NCBI GenBank assembly: GCA_003141555.1
Contig: PLMN01000012.1
Coordinates: 79,707-118,468 of the forward strand
Origin: Candidatus Aminicenantota bacterium
Lineage (GTDB): Bacteria > Acidobacteriota > Aminicenantia > Aminicenantales > UBA4085
Direction of reading: 5' to 3'
Length of the DNA: 38,762 nucleotides
In this document: in pieces, positions 8,372 to 16,845 of the stretch
Position numbering within the stretch: position 1 is the first letter of the stretch
Layout: each line of letters begins with the position of its first letter
Notes under the pieces: model-generated
Database searches by the model: none
Told to the model about the DNA's origin: nothing
The model's input: only the letters and a program-made list of their open reading frames with translations
Translations under genes and position numbers: made by a program

Positions 8372-9877
8372 TCACGGGATCCTGATGGAGACGATCGAAT
8401 CCTGCATCTGGCCGTCGGTCTCGCGCCGGATGAGGAGAAGCAGCGCCTCCCCCGATTTCTTCTTGCTCACCACCGCCTCCCATTCCTCTTCGGTGCTCAC
8501 TTTCTGGCGGTTGACTTCGAGGACGATATCGCCGGGCTGGAGGCCCTTTCGGGCGGCATCGCTCGAGGAGTCGACCTCGGTGATGAGGAGGCCCTTGATC
8601 GTCTTGAGGCCGTATCGGCGGGCGAGGTTCGGGGTCAGGGAGGCGACGCGGAGCCCGACGTCTGTCGTTGTGCTGACGGCGCTCGCTTTCTGCTGGGTGT
8701 CTTCCATCTCGGCCACCGTGACCGTCACCGTCTTTTCCTTGCCGTCGCGGATGATCTTGAGGGTGACGGCCGTCCCGGGCTTGATGTCCGCGATCTTCAT
8801 CCGCAGGTCGTTGTTGTTCTCGATCGGCTGGTCGTTGAGCTCGATGACCACGTCGTACTGCCGGATGCCGGCTTTGTCGGCGGGGTCGCCGGGCGTCACG
8901 GAATTGATCAGGGCGCCCTTGCGGTTAGGGAGGTTCAGGAGTTTGCGGGTGTCCTCGTCGATCGCCTGGTTGAGGATTGTGACGCCGATCTTGCCCCGCA
9001 CCACCCGGCCCTTTTCCTTGAGCTGGCTGACGACCTTCTTGGCCATGTTCGAGGGGATGGCGAACCCGATGCCGATGTTGCCGCCGTCCGCGCCGGCCAG
9101 AATGTTGCTGGTGATGCCGATGACCTCGGCCCGCATATTGACCAGCGGGCCGCCGGAGTTGCCCCGATTGATGGCCGCGTCCGTCTGGATGAAGTCCTCA
9201 TAAGTCTGGACCTCGCCGCCGAGGCCGAGCTGGCGGCCCTTGGCGCTGACGATGCCGGCCGTCACGGTGTGCTCCATGCCGAGGGGGTTGCCGATGGCCA
9301 GGACCCACTCGCCGACCCTGACCTGGGAGGAATCGCCCAGCTCGGCGAAGGGCATGCCTTTCGCCTCGACCTTGATCAGGGCCACGTCGGTCTGGGGGTC
9401 CGACCCGATGATCTTGGCCACGTATTCGTCGCTCTGGACGGTGTAGACCTTGACCTTCTGGCCGTTCTCGACGATATGGTTGTTGGTGATGATATACCCG
9501 TCGGCGCTGACGAAGAAGCCCGTCCCCTGGACGGTGACCTTCTGCGACTGGGGGCGCTGGCGCGGGCTGCCGAAGAACCGATCCCAGAAATCGTCGCCCG
9601 GACCGCCGCCGGGCAGGTTCGGCATGCTCTGGCGCTCGACTTTTTCGCATTCGATCTTGACGACGGCCGGGCCGACCTTGTCCGAGATCTTGACGAAATC
9701 GAGGTCGGCCTTGGCCTGAGGCTGGTCGGCATAGAGGTCGGAGCCGAGAGGCGCCGGGGAATTGTCGAGGAAGCTCTTCTGAGGAGCCCTCTTTTCGGGG
9801 AGATAAACGAACACATAGCCGGCTAAAAGGATGCCCAGCAGAAAGCTGGTCAGCGATATCCAGACAACCTTTTTCAT
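8372..9877 (-). CDS. htrA: Do/HtrA-type periplasmic serine protease with two PDZ domains
   Basis: A 501-residue membrane-anchored or secreted protease for misfolded envelope proteins. It starts with a basic-hydrophobic signal or anchor (MKKVVWISLTSFLLGILLAG). The trypsin-like domain shows the catalytic triad: histidine in TNNHIVENG, aspartate in QTDVALIKV and serine in GNSGGPLVN. Two PDZ domains follow, the first around GALINSVTPGDPADKAG, the second around GLLITEVDSSSDAARKG. The reading frame extends to 10072, but 9877 is chosen because GGAGG sits just upstream and the signal sequence starts there. A promoter-like TTGAAA/TATCGT pair precedes it. It leads the operon with dapF. Confidence 0.94.
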   Translation of the reverse strand: MKKVVWISLTSFLLGILLAGYVFVYLPEKRAPQKSFLDNSPAPLGSDLYADQPQAKADLDFVKISDKVGPAVVKIECEKVERQSMPNLPGGGPGDDFWDRFFGSPRQRPQSQKVTVQGTGFFVSADGYIITNNHIVENGQKVKVYTVQSDEYVAKIIGSDPQTDVALIKVEAKGMPFAELGDSSQVRVGEWVLAIGNPLGMEHTVTAGIVSAKGRQLGLGGEVQTYEDFIQTDAAINRGNSGGPLVNMRAEVIGITSNILAGADGGNIGIGFAIPSNMAKKVVSQLKEKGRVVRGKIGVTILNQAIDEDTRKLLNLPNRKGALINSVTPGDPADKAGIRQYDVVIELNDQPIENNNDLRMKIADIKPGTAVTLKIIRDGKEKTVTVTVAEMEDTQQKASAVSTTTDVGLRVASLTPNLARRYGLKTIKGLLITEVDSSSDAARKGLQPGDIVLEVNRQKVSTEEEWEAVVSKKKSGEALLLLIRRETDGQMQDSIVSIRIP

Positions 9878-9931
9878 TTCAAGACCTCCGAAGCGATTTT
9901 TGGGGCGTTTTCTGCTAGTTACCGAGGAATA

Positions 9932-9960
9932 ACGATAGCATAAATGCCGACTAATTTCAA
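9932..9960 (-). promoter_or_regulatory. Sigma-70-like promoter of htrA-dapF
   Basis: On the minus strand TTGAAA (9960-9955) and TATCGT (9937-9932) are separated by 17 bases. The expected start of transcription gives a leader of about 50 bases containing a GGAGG ribosome-binding site. Confidence 0.5.
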
Positions 9961-10093
9961 ACGCCGGACGGGCGGAATCGTTGCATCGTTCGTACCGGTC
10001 GCCCCACTTGCCGCGGCACTCATTCACGATTGTAGGCGTGAACGAGTGCGGTGGAACCGGTTCCCCAAGCAAGGCTTGGGGCCCCTACCACCG

Positions 10094-10122
10094 TTGCTTT
10101 TTCGGCTCCACCGGGCTAAGAT
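10094..10122 (+). promoter_or_regulatory. Putative promoter of tmk, predicted leaderless
   Basis: TTGCTT (10094-10099) and TAAGAT (10117-10122) are spaced by 17 bases. The predicted start of transcription, about seven bases after the -10, coincides with the GTG start codon at 10129. No Shine-Dalgarno sequence precedes that codon. Confidence 0.4.
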
Positions 10123-10128
10123 CGGCCC

Positions 10129-10770
10129 GTGCGAAAGACGGGCGTCCTGATCGTCATCGAGGGCATCGACGGGGCGGGGAAGTCCACCCAGGCGAGAGGG
10201 CTCGTCCGCCGGCTCCGGGCCCGCGGCTTCGACGCGATCGTCTTCCGGGAGCCGACCGGCGGCCGGTGGGGGAAGGAGATCCGGCGACGGGCCAAGACGG
10301 CGGGATCGCTAACGCCCGAGCAGGAGCTTGACCTCTTCCTCAAGGATCGGAAGGACAACGTCGAACGCCATCTGGCCCCTTCCCTGGCGGAGGGGCGAAT
10401 CGTGGTCCTCGACCGGTACTACTTCTCGTCGATCGCCTACCAGGGCGCCAAGGGCCTCGACCCGGCCCGAATCCGTCGTCTCAACGAGCGCTTCGCCATC
10501 CGGCCCGACCTGGTTTTCATCCTGGACCTCGGCCCCGGGCTAGGCCTCGCCCGGATCGGAAGCCGCAAGACCAGGGATGCGCTCTTCGAGCGGGAGGGGT
10601 ATCTTCGGAAGGTCCGCCGGATCTTCCGCTCGTTTCGAGGCCGCCTCTTCGTCCCGGTAGATGCCCGGCAGGATCGCCTGGCGATCGCGAAGGTGATCCT
10701 GGACAGAACGCTCAAAGTCATTGCGAGAAAAAGGGCCCTCGCGAAGGCCAAGCATCCATCGCATTCCTGA
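10129..10770 (+). CDS. tmk: Thymidylate kinase
   Basis: Phosphorylates dTMP to dTDP. The 213-residue protein begins with the P-loop GIDGAGKSTQ (about residues 12-21) and has the family DR[YH]xxSSxAYQ motif, here DRYYFSSIAYQGA, near residue 103. The LID region is arginine-rich (IGSRKTRDALFER). The start is GTG at 10129, only a few residues before the first beta strand, and there is no ribosome-binding site. The C-terminal tail is basic and slightly longer than usual. It stands alone, followed by a long structured intergenic region. A role as a paralogous or archaeal-like tmk cannot be excluded. Confidence 0.88.
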   Translation: MRKTGVLIVIEGIDGAGKSTQARGLVRRLRARGFDAIVFREPTGGRWGKEIRRRAKTAGSLTPEQELDLFLKDRKDNVERHLAPSLAEGRIVVLDRYYFSSIAYQGAKGLDPARIRRLNERFAIRPDLVFILDLGPGLGLARIGSRKTRDALFEREGYLRKVRRIFRSFRGRLFVPVDARQDRLAIAKVILDRTLKVIARKRALAKAKHPSHS

Positions 10771-10777
10771 CGATGGG

Positions 10778-11220
10778 CGCGGCGGGTCCTGTCGCCGACC
10801 AGCCCCACCGGCCTCCGGAAAAAGGGGACACAGAACTCCGAGGAATATCTGCTAAAAGTTGGCTGGCGTTCTGTGTCCCCTTTTTCCGTCCCATTCGCTT
10901 CGGCCGGCGGGGCGCCCCGGTCGGCGCCACCCGCCAGCAAATCAGAATTCTGTGCCATGGAGTTGTTCCGTTCGATCTCTCCGTGTCCATACGGCGATGG
11001 GACAGAGGGCAAGGAGGCCGTGTGGAGGCGAGCGAGCACGGTTCGACGCCCGCAGGGCGGCGTCGCACGCGCCGGAGGCGCGACGATGGCGACCCCGCAG
11101 GGCGGCGATCGCGAGCCGGAACCCGAGCCGGTTTCCGCGCTGGGGAAACCGGCGTGCCGACGGCTTTCTGTCCCATCGCCCCTTCCACGGTGGGGCTGGC
11201 CGGCGACAGGACGCGCCGCG
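10778..11220. repeat. Nested inverted-repeat region, possible non-coding mobile element
   Basis: The 523-base gap between tmk and the penicillin-binding protein gene holds no credible gene. It contains three inverted pairs: outer 33-base arms at 10778-10810 and 11188-11220 with two mismatches; a perfect 20-base pair at 10817-10836 and 10868-10887 with a 31-base loop; and a perfect 13-base pair at 10993-11005 and 11168-11180. The 20-base arms begin with GGAAAAAGGGGACACAG, the kind of GGGGACA palindrome common in REP-type elements. Reading frames here exist on all strands because of GC bias and lack protein-like character. Confidence 0.6.
10817..10887. repeat. Perfect 20-bp inverted repeat (REP-like hairpin)
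   Basis: Arms 10817-10836 and 10868-10887 are exact reverse complements around a 31-base spacer. The right arm ends in CCCCTTTTTCC, so the hairpin could also act as a terminator for tmk, with its mirror image acting on the other strand. Confidence 0.7.
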
Positions 11221-11255
11221 GCACGTCCTTTCGTCTTCACCGCTGGGGCGCATTA

Positions 11256-11285
11256 TTGGTTTTTTCCTCCCCGTTTTGCTATATT
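11256..11285 (+). promoter_or_regulatory. Putative promoter of the penicillin-binding protein gene, predicted leaderless
   Basis: TTGGTT (11256-11261) and TATATT (11280-11285) are separated by 18 bases in an AT-rich stretch. The predicted start of transcription lies within a few bases of the ATG at 11294. No Shine-Dalgarno sequence is present. Confidence 0.45.
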
Positions 11286-11293
11286 AATAATTC

Positions 11294-13726
11294 ATGGCCG
11301 AGCCGAAAAAATTCAAGATCAGGATCCTCAAAACCAACAGGAAGCGTCTGTTTAGGATTCTCCTGATCGGCCTCCTGTTCGCCACCGCTCTGTTCTTCGG
11401 CGGGCTGGCGGGGACGTATCTCGCCGTCCGGAAGACCGTCCCCGACATCACCGCCCTCGAGACCTACGAGCCCGCGGTCCTGACCGCGATCTACGGGGAC
11501 GAGGGCAAGATCCTCAAGGAGATCGGCCCCGAGAAGCGGATCATTCTGACGTATGACCAGATCCCGGAATCGGTCCGGAACGCGATCATCGCCACGGAGG
11601 ACCCGAATTTCTTCAAGCACAAGGGCGTCGACGTCCACGGGATCCTCCGGGCGGTCAAGGAAAACCTCCTCAATGTTTTCCGCAGCCGCCGCCTCGAAGG
11701 GGGGAGCACGATCACCCAGCAGCTGGCCCGGAAGCTCTTCCTCCATCCCCTGCAGACCGTCCAGCGCAAGCTCGTGGAGTGGTTCCTGGCCATCCAGATC
11801 GAGAAGAAGTATAACAAGCAGAAAATCTTCGAGATGTACTGCAACCAGTTCGAGTTTGGGAACGGCGCCTTCGGGATCGAAGCCGCCTCGCACCTCTTTT
11901 TCGGGAAGGGGGTGGCCGAGCTGAGCCTCGAAGAGGGAGCCATGATCGCCGGCATCCTTCGCGGCCCGTCGCGCTATTCCCCCTTCAAGAATCCGTCGCT
12001 CGTTGTCGATCGGCGCAACCACGTCCTCACCCGAATGGCCGACGAGGGATTTATCTCCGCGGCCCAGGCCGAGGAGGCCAAGAAAAAGCCGCTCGGCGTC
12101 CTTCCCCTGAGCCGGGAGGGATCGGATTTCGCGGGGCATTTCTTCGAGGAGATCCGCAAGCACATCGTGGACGCCTACGGCGAGGACGTTCTCTACCGGG
12201 GCGGCCTTAAGATCTATACGACCCTCAACGCCGACGACCAGCGCTTCGCCGAGGCGGCGATGACCAAGGCCCTGCGCGACCTCGACAAGCGCCACGGCTG
12301 GCGGATGGACAAGCTCAACCTCCTCCAGGACAAGGTCTTTATCCAGAAGCAGGAGAAGCTCGAGACGTTCTGGCTCAGGTCCTGGACCACCTCCCGGGCG
12401 GAAAAGGACGACCTGCTCGAAGCCATCGTCCTCTCCGCGACCAAAAAAGAAGCTATGGTCCGGGTCAAGGGCTTCCTGGGCAAGATGACGAGCGACGATG
12501 CCGACTGGGCGTTCAACGACTACCGGGACAGGACCAAGAGCCTCGATCGCCTGATCAAGCCCGGGGACGTCATCCTGGTCAAGGTCAAGAGCAAGAACGA
12601 GAATAAAAAGGAGGTCCAGGTTTCCCTGGATCAGGAGCCCAAGGTCGAGGGAGCCTTCCTGGCCATCGATCCCCGGACGGGTCAAATCAAGGCCATGGTC
12701 GGCGGCTATTCGTTCCAGCGAAGCCAGCTCAACCGGGCGCTCCAGACGCAGCGCCAGGCGGGATCGGCCATCAAGCCCATGCTCTACACGGCCGCCCTGG
12801 AGAACGGGTTCACCGCCGCGAGCCGCGTTTCGGATCAGCCGACCGACTTCGAGGACAAGTGGCAGAAGACCACCTGGTCGCCGCGGAACTACGATCGCCG
12901 GTACAAGGGCGTGGTCACGTTCCGGACCGGGCTCGAGGAATCCCGGAACGTGGTCACGGCCAATATCCTGGACCGCATCTCCCCCCAAGTCGGAGTGGAC
13001 TACTGCAAGCGCTTCGGGATCACCTCGACCGTTTATCCCTACCTGTCGCTCTCCCTCGGGACGTTCGAGGTCAACCTGCTCGAGATGGTCTCGGCCTTCA
13101 CCACGTTCCCCAACAAGGGCGTCCGGATCAAGCCGTATTACATCAGCCGGATCGAGGGCCGCGACGGGAGCATCCTCGAGGAGAACAAGGTCGAGGCCGA
13201 CGACGTCATCTCCCCGCAGACGGCCTATCTCATGACGTATCTCCTCCAGGGCGTGGTCGAGCGGGGGACGGCGGCCCTGGCCTCGCCGCTCCTGAACGAC
13301 AAGCCCCTGGCCGGCAAGACAGGCACGACCGATAACAACACCGACGCCCGATTCATCGGCTTCTCGCCGTCCCTGTGCGCCGGCGTCTGGATCGGTTACG
13401 ACGACAACAAGCCGCTCGGCGGGAACGAGGAGACCGGCGCCGTGGCCGCCCTCCCGGCCTGGATCGATTTCTTCAAGGCCGTCATCCAGGACGAGAAGAA
13501 GAAGGCCGAGGGGGCCGGAACCGACGTCCCCCGCGAGGAGTTCGAGGTCCCGTCCGACATCGCCTTTTTCCCCATCGACCGCCTGACCGGCCTGCTGGCC
13601 GCCCCCTTCTGCAAGTGGCGCTTCATGGAGGCTTTTCTCGCCGGCACGGAGCCGATGCGCTATTGCTCATACGAGGACCACATGCTGACCTTCGACTACG
13701 CCAACGGCGGAAAGATCAGGGAATAG
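11294..13726 (+). CDS. Class A bifunctional penicillin-binding protein (PBP1A type)
   Basis: An 810-residue peptidoglycan synthase anchored by one N-terminal membrane helix (about 20-43). The GT51 glycosyltransferase domain shows the catalytic glutamate in ATEDPNFFKHKG (E102) and GGSTITQQLARKLFL. The transpeptidase domain has the three penicillin-binding motifs: SAIK (serine near 490), SRN in EESRNVVTA, and KTGTT. A long insert between the two domains (about 335-440) resembles the OB-like linker of PBP1A. The start at 11294 is supported by the adjacent -10-like element and by the basic cytoplasmic tail before the helix. It ends shortly before a terminator shared with the convergent FecR gene. 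Confidence 0.95.
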   Translation: MAEPKKFKIRILKTNRKRLFRILLIGLLFATALFFGGLAGTYLAVRKTVPDITALETYEPAVLTAIYGDEGKILKEIGPEKRIILTYDQIPESVRNAIIATEDPNFFKHKGVDVHGILRAVKENLLNVFRSRRLEGGSTITQQLARKLFLHPLQTVQRKLVEWFLAIQIEKKYNKQKIFEMYCNQFEFGNGAFGIEAASHLFFGKGVAELSLEEGAMIAGILRGPSRYSPFKNPSLVVDRRNHVLTRMADEGFISAAQAEEAKKKPLGVLPLSREGSDFAGHFFEEIRKHIVDAYGEDVLYRGGLKIYTTLNADDQRFAEAAMTKALRDLDKRHGWRMDKLNLLQDKVFIQKQEKLETFWLRSWTTSRAEKDDLLEAIVLSATKKEAMVRVKGFLGKMTSDDADWAFNDYRDRTKSLDRLIKPGDVILVKVKSKNENKKEVQVSLDQEPKVEGAFLAIDPRTGQIKAMVGGYSFQRSQLNRALQTQRQAGSAIKPMLYTAALENGFTAASRVSDQPTDFEDKWQKTTWSPRNYDRRYKGVVTFRTGLEESRNVVTANILDRISPQVGVDYCKRFGITSTVYPYLSLSLGTFEVNLLEMVSAFTTFPNKGVRIKPYYISRIEGRDGSILEENKVEADDVISPQTAYLMTYLLQGVVERGTAALASPLLNDKPLAGKTGTTDNNTDARFIGFSPSLCAGVWIGYDDNKPLGGNEETGAVAALPAWIDFFKAVIQDEKKKAEGAGTDVPREEFEVPSDIAFFPIDRLTGLLAAPFCKWRFMEAFLAGTEPMRYCSYEDHMLTFDYANGGKIRE

Positions 13727-13736
13727 CGCTGGCGGC

Positions 13737-13765
13737 AAAAAGGGGACGGCCCCGCGGCCGTCCCC
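13737..13765 (-). terminator. Intrinsic terminator between convergent genes
   Basis: A perfect 10-bp stem (13742-13751 with 13756-13765, loop CCGC) is preceded on the plus strand by five A residues, which read as a U-run after the stem on the minus strand. It therefore fits best as the terminator of the FecR-domain gene, and may also slow transcription leaving the penicillin-binding protein gene. Confidence 0.75.
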
Positions 13766-13798
13766 CGATCCATGAAGGGAGAAGCCTGATTTAGCGGC

Positions 13799-15607
13799 TC
13801 ATTTCTTCCGGCTGCCGCTCCCGCTCGAATGCCCGCTCGAGGCACTGCCGGACGAGCCGTGCGAAGATGACGAGGTCGATGACGAAATCCGGGGCATCGC
13901 CTTCGGCGATGAGGAAGCCGACGACGAGCCGCTCGAGATCGATCCCCGGTTCGATGACGTGCCGCGGGACAATGAAGACCCGTCGCTGCCGGTGATCGAC
14001 CGGTAGAGCCGGCCGAGAACCGAGCCGGAATCCGTCCGGGTCGTAGTCCGGCCGAGCGAGCCCCGCGAATCCGTCATCCGGGAGGGATAGCCCATAATCT
14101 CGGTCTCTCCGCTCGTGCCCGAAGCTATGGGTCCGCTTTCGTCCACCCTCCGTCGAATCCTCCGTTCCGGCGGGGCGGATTCGCCTTTCTTCGAGGTGTC
14201 GACGACGTTGCCCGATCCGGATTTCGGATCGATCCTTCGGTCGCCGTCGCGAGCCCCCTGCCCGTCCTTCGATGCGCCGCCCGACGACGCGCCGGCGGAC
14301 GAGGTGTCGCTCTGGCCGCCGCCGTTGCGGAGGATGACCCGGCCGCCGCCCAGCGATTCCGTGGAGATCCGCGGATTCGAAGACGGTCTCACGTCCGGCG
14401 CCTGATCGGAGAAACTCATCCGGCCGACCGAGCGAAGCGCGTCGTTCTTGAGGGCCACGGCGCGGACGTCCCTCGCCGTGAGCTGGTCCCTGCGGACGAC
14501 GGTCAGCGCCCGCGAATTCATCGGATAGTTCCCGTAGTCGCGGTAGCCGCGCCCGTAGTAGAAGTTGTCGATGATGACCCCGGGGTAGCCCCAATAGCTC
14601 ATCGGCGCCCAGCCGTAGTAATCGTTATCCCACCACCAATCGACCCAACCGGGGCCCCAGCCCGCCATCGGGATCCAGAACCAGCCCAGGCCCAGGTCCC
14701 ACTGCCAGCGGCCGTAATGGTAGGTGCTCCAGCCCCAGGGCTCGTATGGCAGCCAGCTCCAGCCCGCCATCCCCAGCCAGGTCCAGCGGCCGTACGTGTA
14801 GGGCATCCAGCCGGCGGCCATGCCGCGGGGGATCCAGACATTGCCGAAGGGGTTCTGGTAGACCCAATCGCCGTTCTCGTCGAGCTCGCCTTCGTAGTTC
14901 TCGAGCTCGCCGCTCAGGTATTTCCGGGCGACTTGCCGGCCGACCTTGGCCTCGCGGCCGTCGTTGAACCGGTCGAACGCGTCGTCGAGCGCGGCGAAGA
15001 ACGAAGACGGCTGCCCCTGGAACCGGCCGTCGGCGACGGTCAGCTTCTGGTCCTTCTTGACGAGGGTCGAGCCCTCTTCACCCGAGGCTTCGACGACGCC
15101 CGAGAAGACCAGGATCTCGGTCTCCTTGTTTTCCCGGATATCGATCCTGTAGACGCCGTTCTCCAGGAAATAGAACGTCGCGTCCGAGGTGAGGAACTCG
15201 ATTTCCTTCTCCTTGGCCATCCCGCCGAGGTCCAGGTAGACGCTCCCGGCCCAGCCCCGCAGGCGGGTGGCGCCGCCGTCCTTCTTGGGAAGAGCCAGGA
15301 CGTCGATCTTGGAATTGTCATCGAGGCGCAGGTAATTCTTCCGGCCGAGGGAGATCTCGACCCGCCCCTCGGCGGTCCCGATCCTGTCGCCCGCGGCGAT
15401 GGGCGTATTGACGAGGAGATCTTCGTAAGCCAGGTCGGATGCGCGCTGGATGAACGCTTTCCCGTCCAGGAAGCTCAGCCGGGCGAAGGAGGCATCGGTG
15501 TACTTGACGTCGGCGGGCTTCTGGTCCGGCATTTTCGACGGCTCCTGGGCCAAGGCCAGGCAGGCCGCGGATATGATGATGATCGCCGTGAGTACTGCTT
15601 TTCTCAT
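13799..15607 (-). CDS. Exported FecR-domain protein with YxGRW (DUF6600-like) repeats
   Basis: A 602-residue protein with a signal peptide (MRKAVLTAIIIISAACLALA). Residues about 55-190 form a FecR-like beta domain, including GDRIGTAEGRVEISLG and LRLDDNSKIDVL. Residues about 245-345 are very rich in Trp, Tyr and Gly, with repeated motifs WMPYTYGRWTW, LPYEPWGWSTYHYGRWQW and YGWAPMSYWGYPG, the pattern of DUF6600 regions. The last 230 residues are low-complexity, rich in Ser, Gly and Arg, ending in a Ser-rich tail. AGGAG precedes the ATG. There is no FecI sigma or FecA receptor nearby, so it is probably a structural or surface protein, not a classical anti-sigma regulator. Function unknown. Confidence 0.8.
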   Translation of the reverse strand: MRKAVLTAIIIISAACLALAQEPSKMPDQKPADVKYTDASFARLSFLDGKAFIQRASDLAYEDLLVNTPIAAGDRIGTAEGRVEISLGRKNYLRLDDNSKIDVLALPKKDGGATRLRGWAGSVYLDLGGMAKEKEIEFLTSDATFYFLENGVYRIDIRENKETEILVFSGVVEASGEEGSTLVKKDQKLTVADGRFQGQPSSFFAALDDAFDRFNDGREAKVGRQVARKYLSGELENYEGELDENGDWVYQNPFGNVWIPRGMAAGWMPYTYGRWTWLGMAGWSWLPYEPWGWSTYHYGRWQWDLGLGWFWIPMAGWGPGWVDWWWDNDYYGWAPMSYWGYPGVIIDNFYYGRGYRDYGNYPMNSRALTVVRRDQLTARDVRAVALKNDALRSVGRMSFSDQAPDVRPSSNPRISTESLGGGRVILRNGGGQSDTSSAGASSGGASKDGQGARDGDRRIDPKSGSGNVVDTSKKGESAPPERRIRRRVDESGPIASGTSGETEIMGYPSRMTDSRGSLGRTTTRTDSGSVLGRLYRSITGSDGSSLSRGTSSNRGSISSGSSSASSSPKAMPRISSSTSSSSHGSSGSASSGHSSGSGSRKK

Positions 15608-15761
15608 CTCACTTCTCCTAGAGGCTTAATTTCAATGCAAAAAATATACCAAATTCCCCGCCTGATCTGGATTTTTTGAGCGGTTTGATTGTCCTCGATA
15701 GATGACGGTTGTCCTCCCGCCGGGGCTGAGGCCCGGAAGCCCGATGCCGGGAAAGAAGGGG

Positions 15762-16811
15762 TTATTTCGAAAGGGGCCAGAACCCTCCGTGGATGTCCCA
15801 GGCGGGGCTGATCTCGAGACGGGCGGAGGGGCTGATTTCGGCCGCGATATCGGGCGCCGGAGCCGTTCCGGAGATCTGGCCAAGGACCTCTTTGACCCCC
15901 GCGGCGAGGTTCATGAGGTCATAGCCGCCCTCGAGGACGAACAGTAGCCGGCCTCCGCAGAGCTCTCGGGCCAGGTCCTCGATCTCGGCGGCCAAGGCGG
16001 CGATGCCGGCATTCGAAACATGCATTCCCCCGAGGGGGTCGCCGTCCATGATGTCGAATCCGGCCGAAACGAGGATGAACTCGGGCTGGAACGCCCGGGC
16101 GATGGGAGCGAGGATGTTCCGGTATACGAACAGGTAGTCGCCGTCTCCTTTTCCTGCGAGGAGCGGGACGTTGACCGTGAATCCTTCCCCGGGACCGGTC
16201 CCGGTCTCATCCCAATACCCGCTTCCGGGATAGTGGGGGAACTGGTGCGTGGAAAAATACAGCACATCGCTTCTCTCATAGAAGGCGTGCTGGGTGCCGT
16301 TGCCGTGGTGAATGTCCCAGTCCACGATCAGGACCCGCTTGAGGCCGAAGTCGCGGACGAGGCGGGCGGCCGCGATGGCGATGTTGTTGAACAGGCAGAA
16401 TCCCAGGGCCCGGTCCTTCTCGGCATGGTGGCCGGGCGGCCGGACAAGAGAGAATCCGTTCCGGAGCTCTCCGGCCAGGATGGCTTCGGCGGCCTTCATC
16501 GTGCCGCCCGCGGCGAGCAATGCGGTTTCGAACGACTTGGCCGTCACGGTCGTGTCGGCGTCGAGCTTCAGGTACCGCTTTCCCGCCGTCCGGGAGATGA
16601 AAGCGGCGTATTCCGGCGTGTGGATATACTCGATCTCGGTGAGAGTCGCGGGCCGGGGCTCGACTACGGTTAAAGGAAGGCTTAGCTCGGCCCGGAGCAT
16701 GGCGTGGATGCTCTCGAGCCGTTCGGGTCCCTCGATGTGGCCCGCGCCGGAGTTGTGGTCGAGGAAGCGGGCGTCCCTGACGATGCCGGTCGCCGCGCCC
16801 CGTTCGTCCAT
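15762..16811 (-). CDS. Histone deacetylase-family amidohydrolase (AcuC/acetylpolyamine type)
   Basis: A 349-residue zinc-dependent deacylase of the arginase/deacetylase fold. Catalytic and metal motifs are intact: RPPGHHAEKDRALGFCLFNN with the paired histidines near residue 127, DWDIHHGNGTQ with zinc ligands Asp and His near residue 165, and SAGFDIMDGDPLGG with the second Asp ligand near residue 248. Bacterial members act on acetylated polyamines, acetylated lysine or other small amides. The only plausible ATG is 16811, but the GGGGAGG there is unusually close. It lies downstream of the symporter gene on the same strand, so it could act on an imported compound; this is inference. Confidence 0.9.
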   Translation of the reverse strand: MDERGAATGIVRDARFLDHNSGAGHIEGPERLESIHAMLRAELSLPLTVVEPRPATLTEIEYIHTPEYAAFISRTAGKRYLKLDADTTVTAKSFETALLAAGGTMKAAEAILAGELRNGFSLVRPPGHHAEKDRALGFCLFNNIAIAAARLVRDFGLKRVLIVDWDIHHGNGTQHAFYERSDVLYFSTHQFPHYPGSGYWDETGTGPGEGFTVNVPLLAGKGDGDYLFVYRNILAPIARAFQPEFILVSAGFDIMDGDPLGGMHVSNAGIAALAAEIEDLARELCGGRLLFVLEGGYDLMNLAAGVKEVLGQISGTAPAPDIAAEISPSARLEISPAWDIHGGFWPLSK

Positions 16812-16845
16812 CGCCTCCCCTTGTGAACCCCGCGCGCCGCTGCGC

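Noticed and set aside
10773-11366. Frames between tmk and the penicillin-binding protein gene on both strands
   Set aside because: All cross the inverted repeats and have arginine/proline/alanine-biased sequence typical of non-coding GC-rich DNA.
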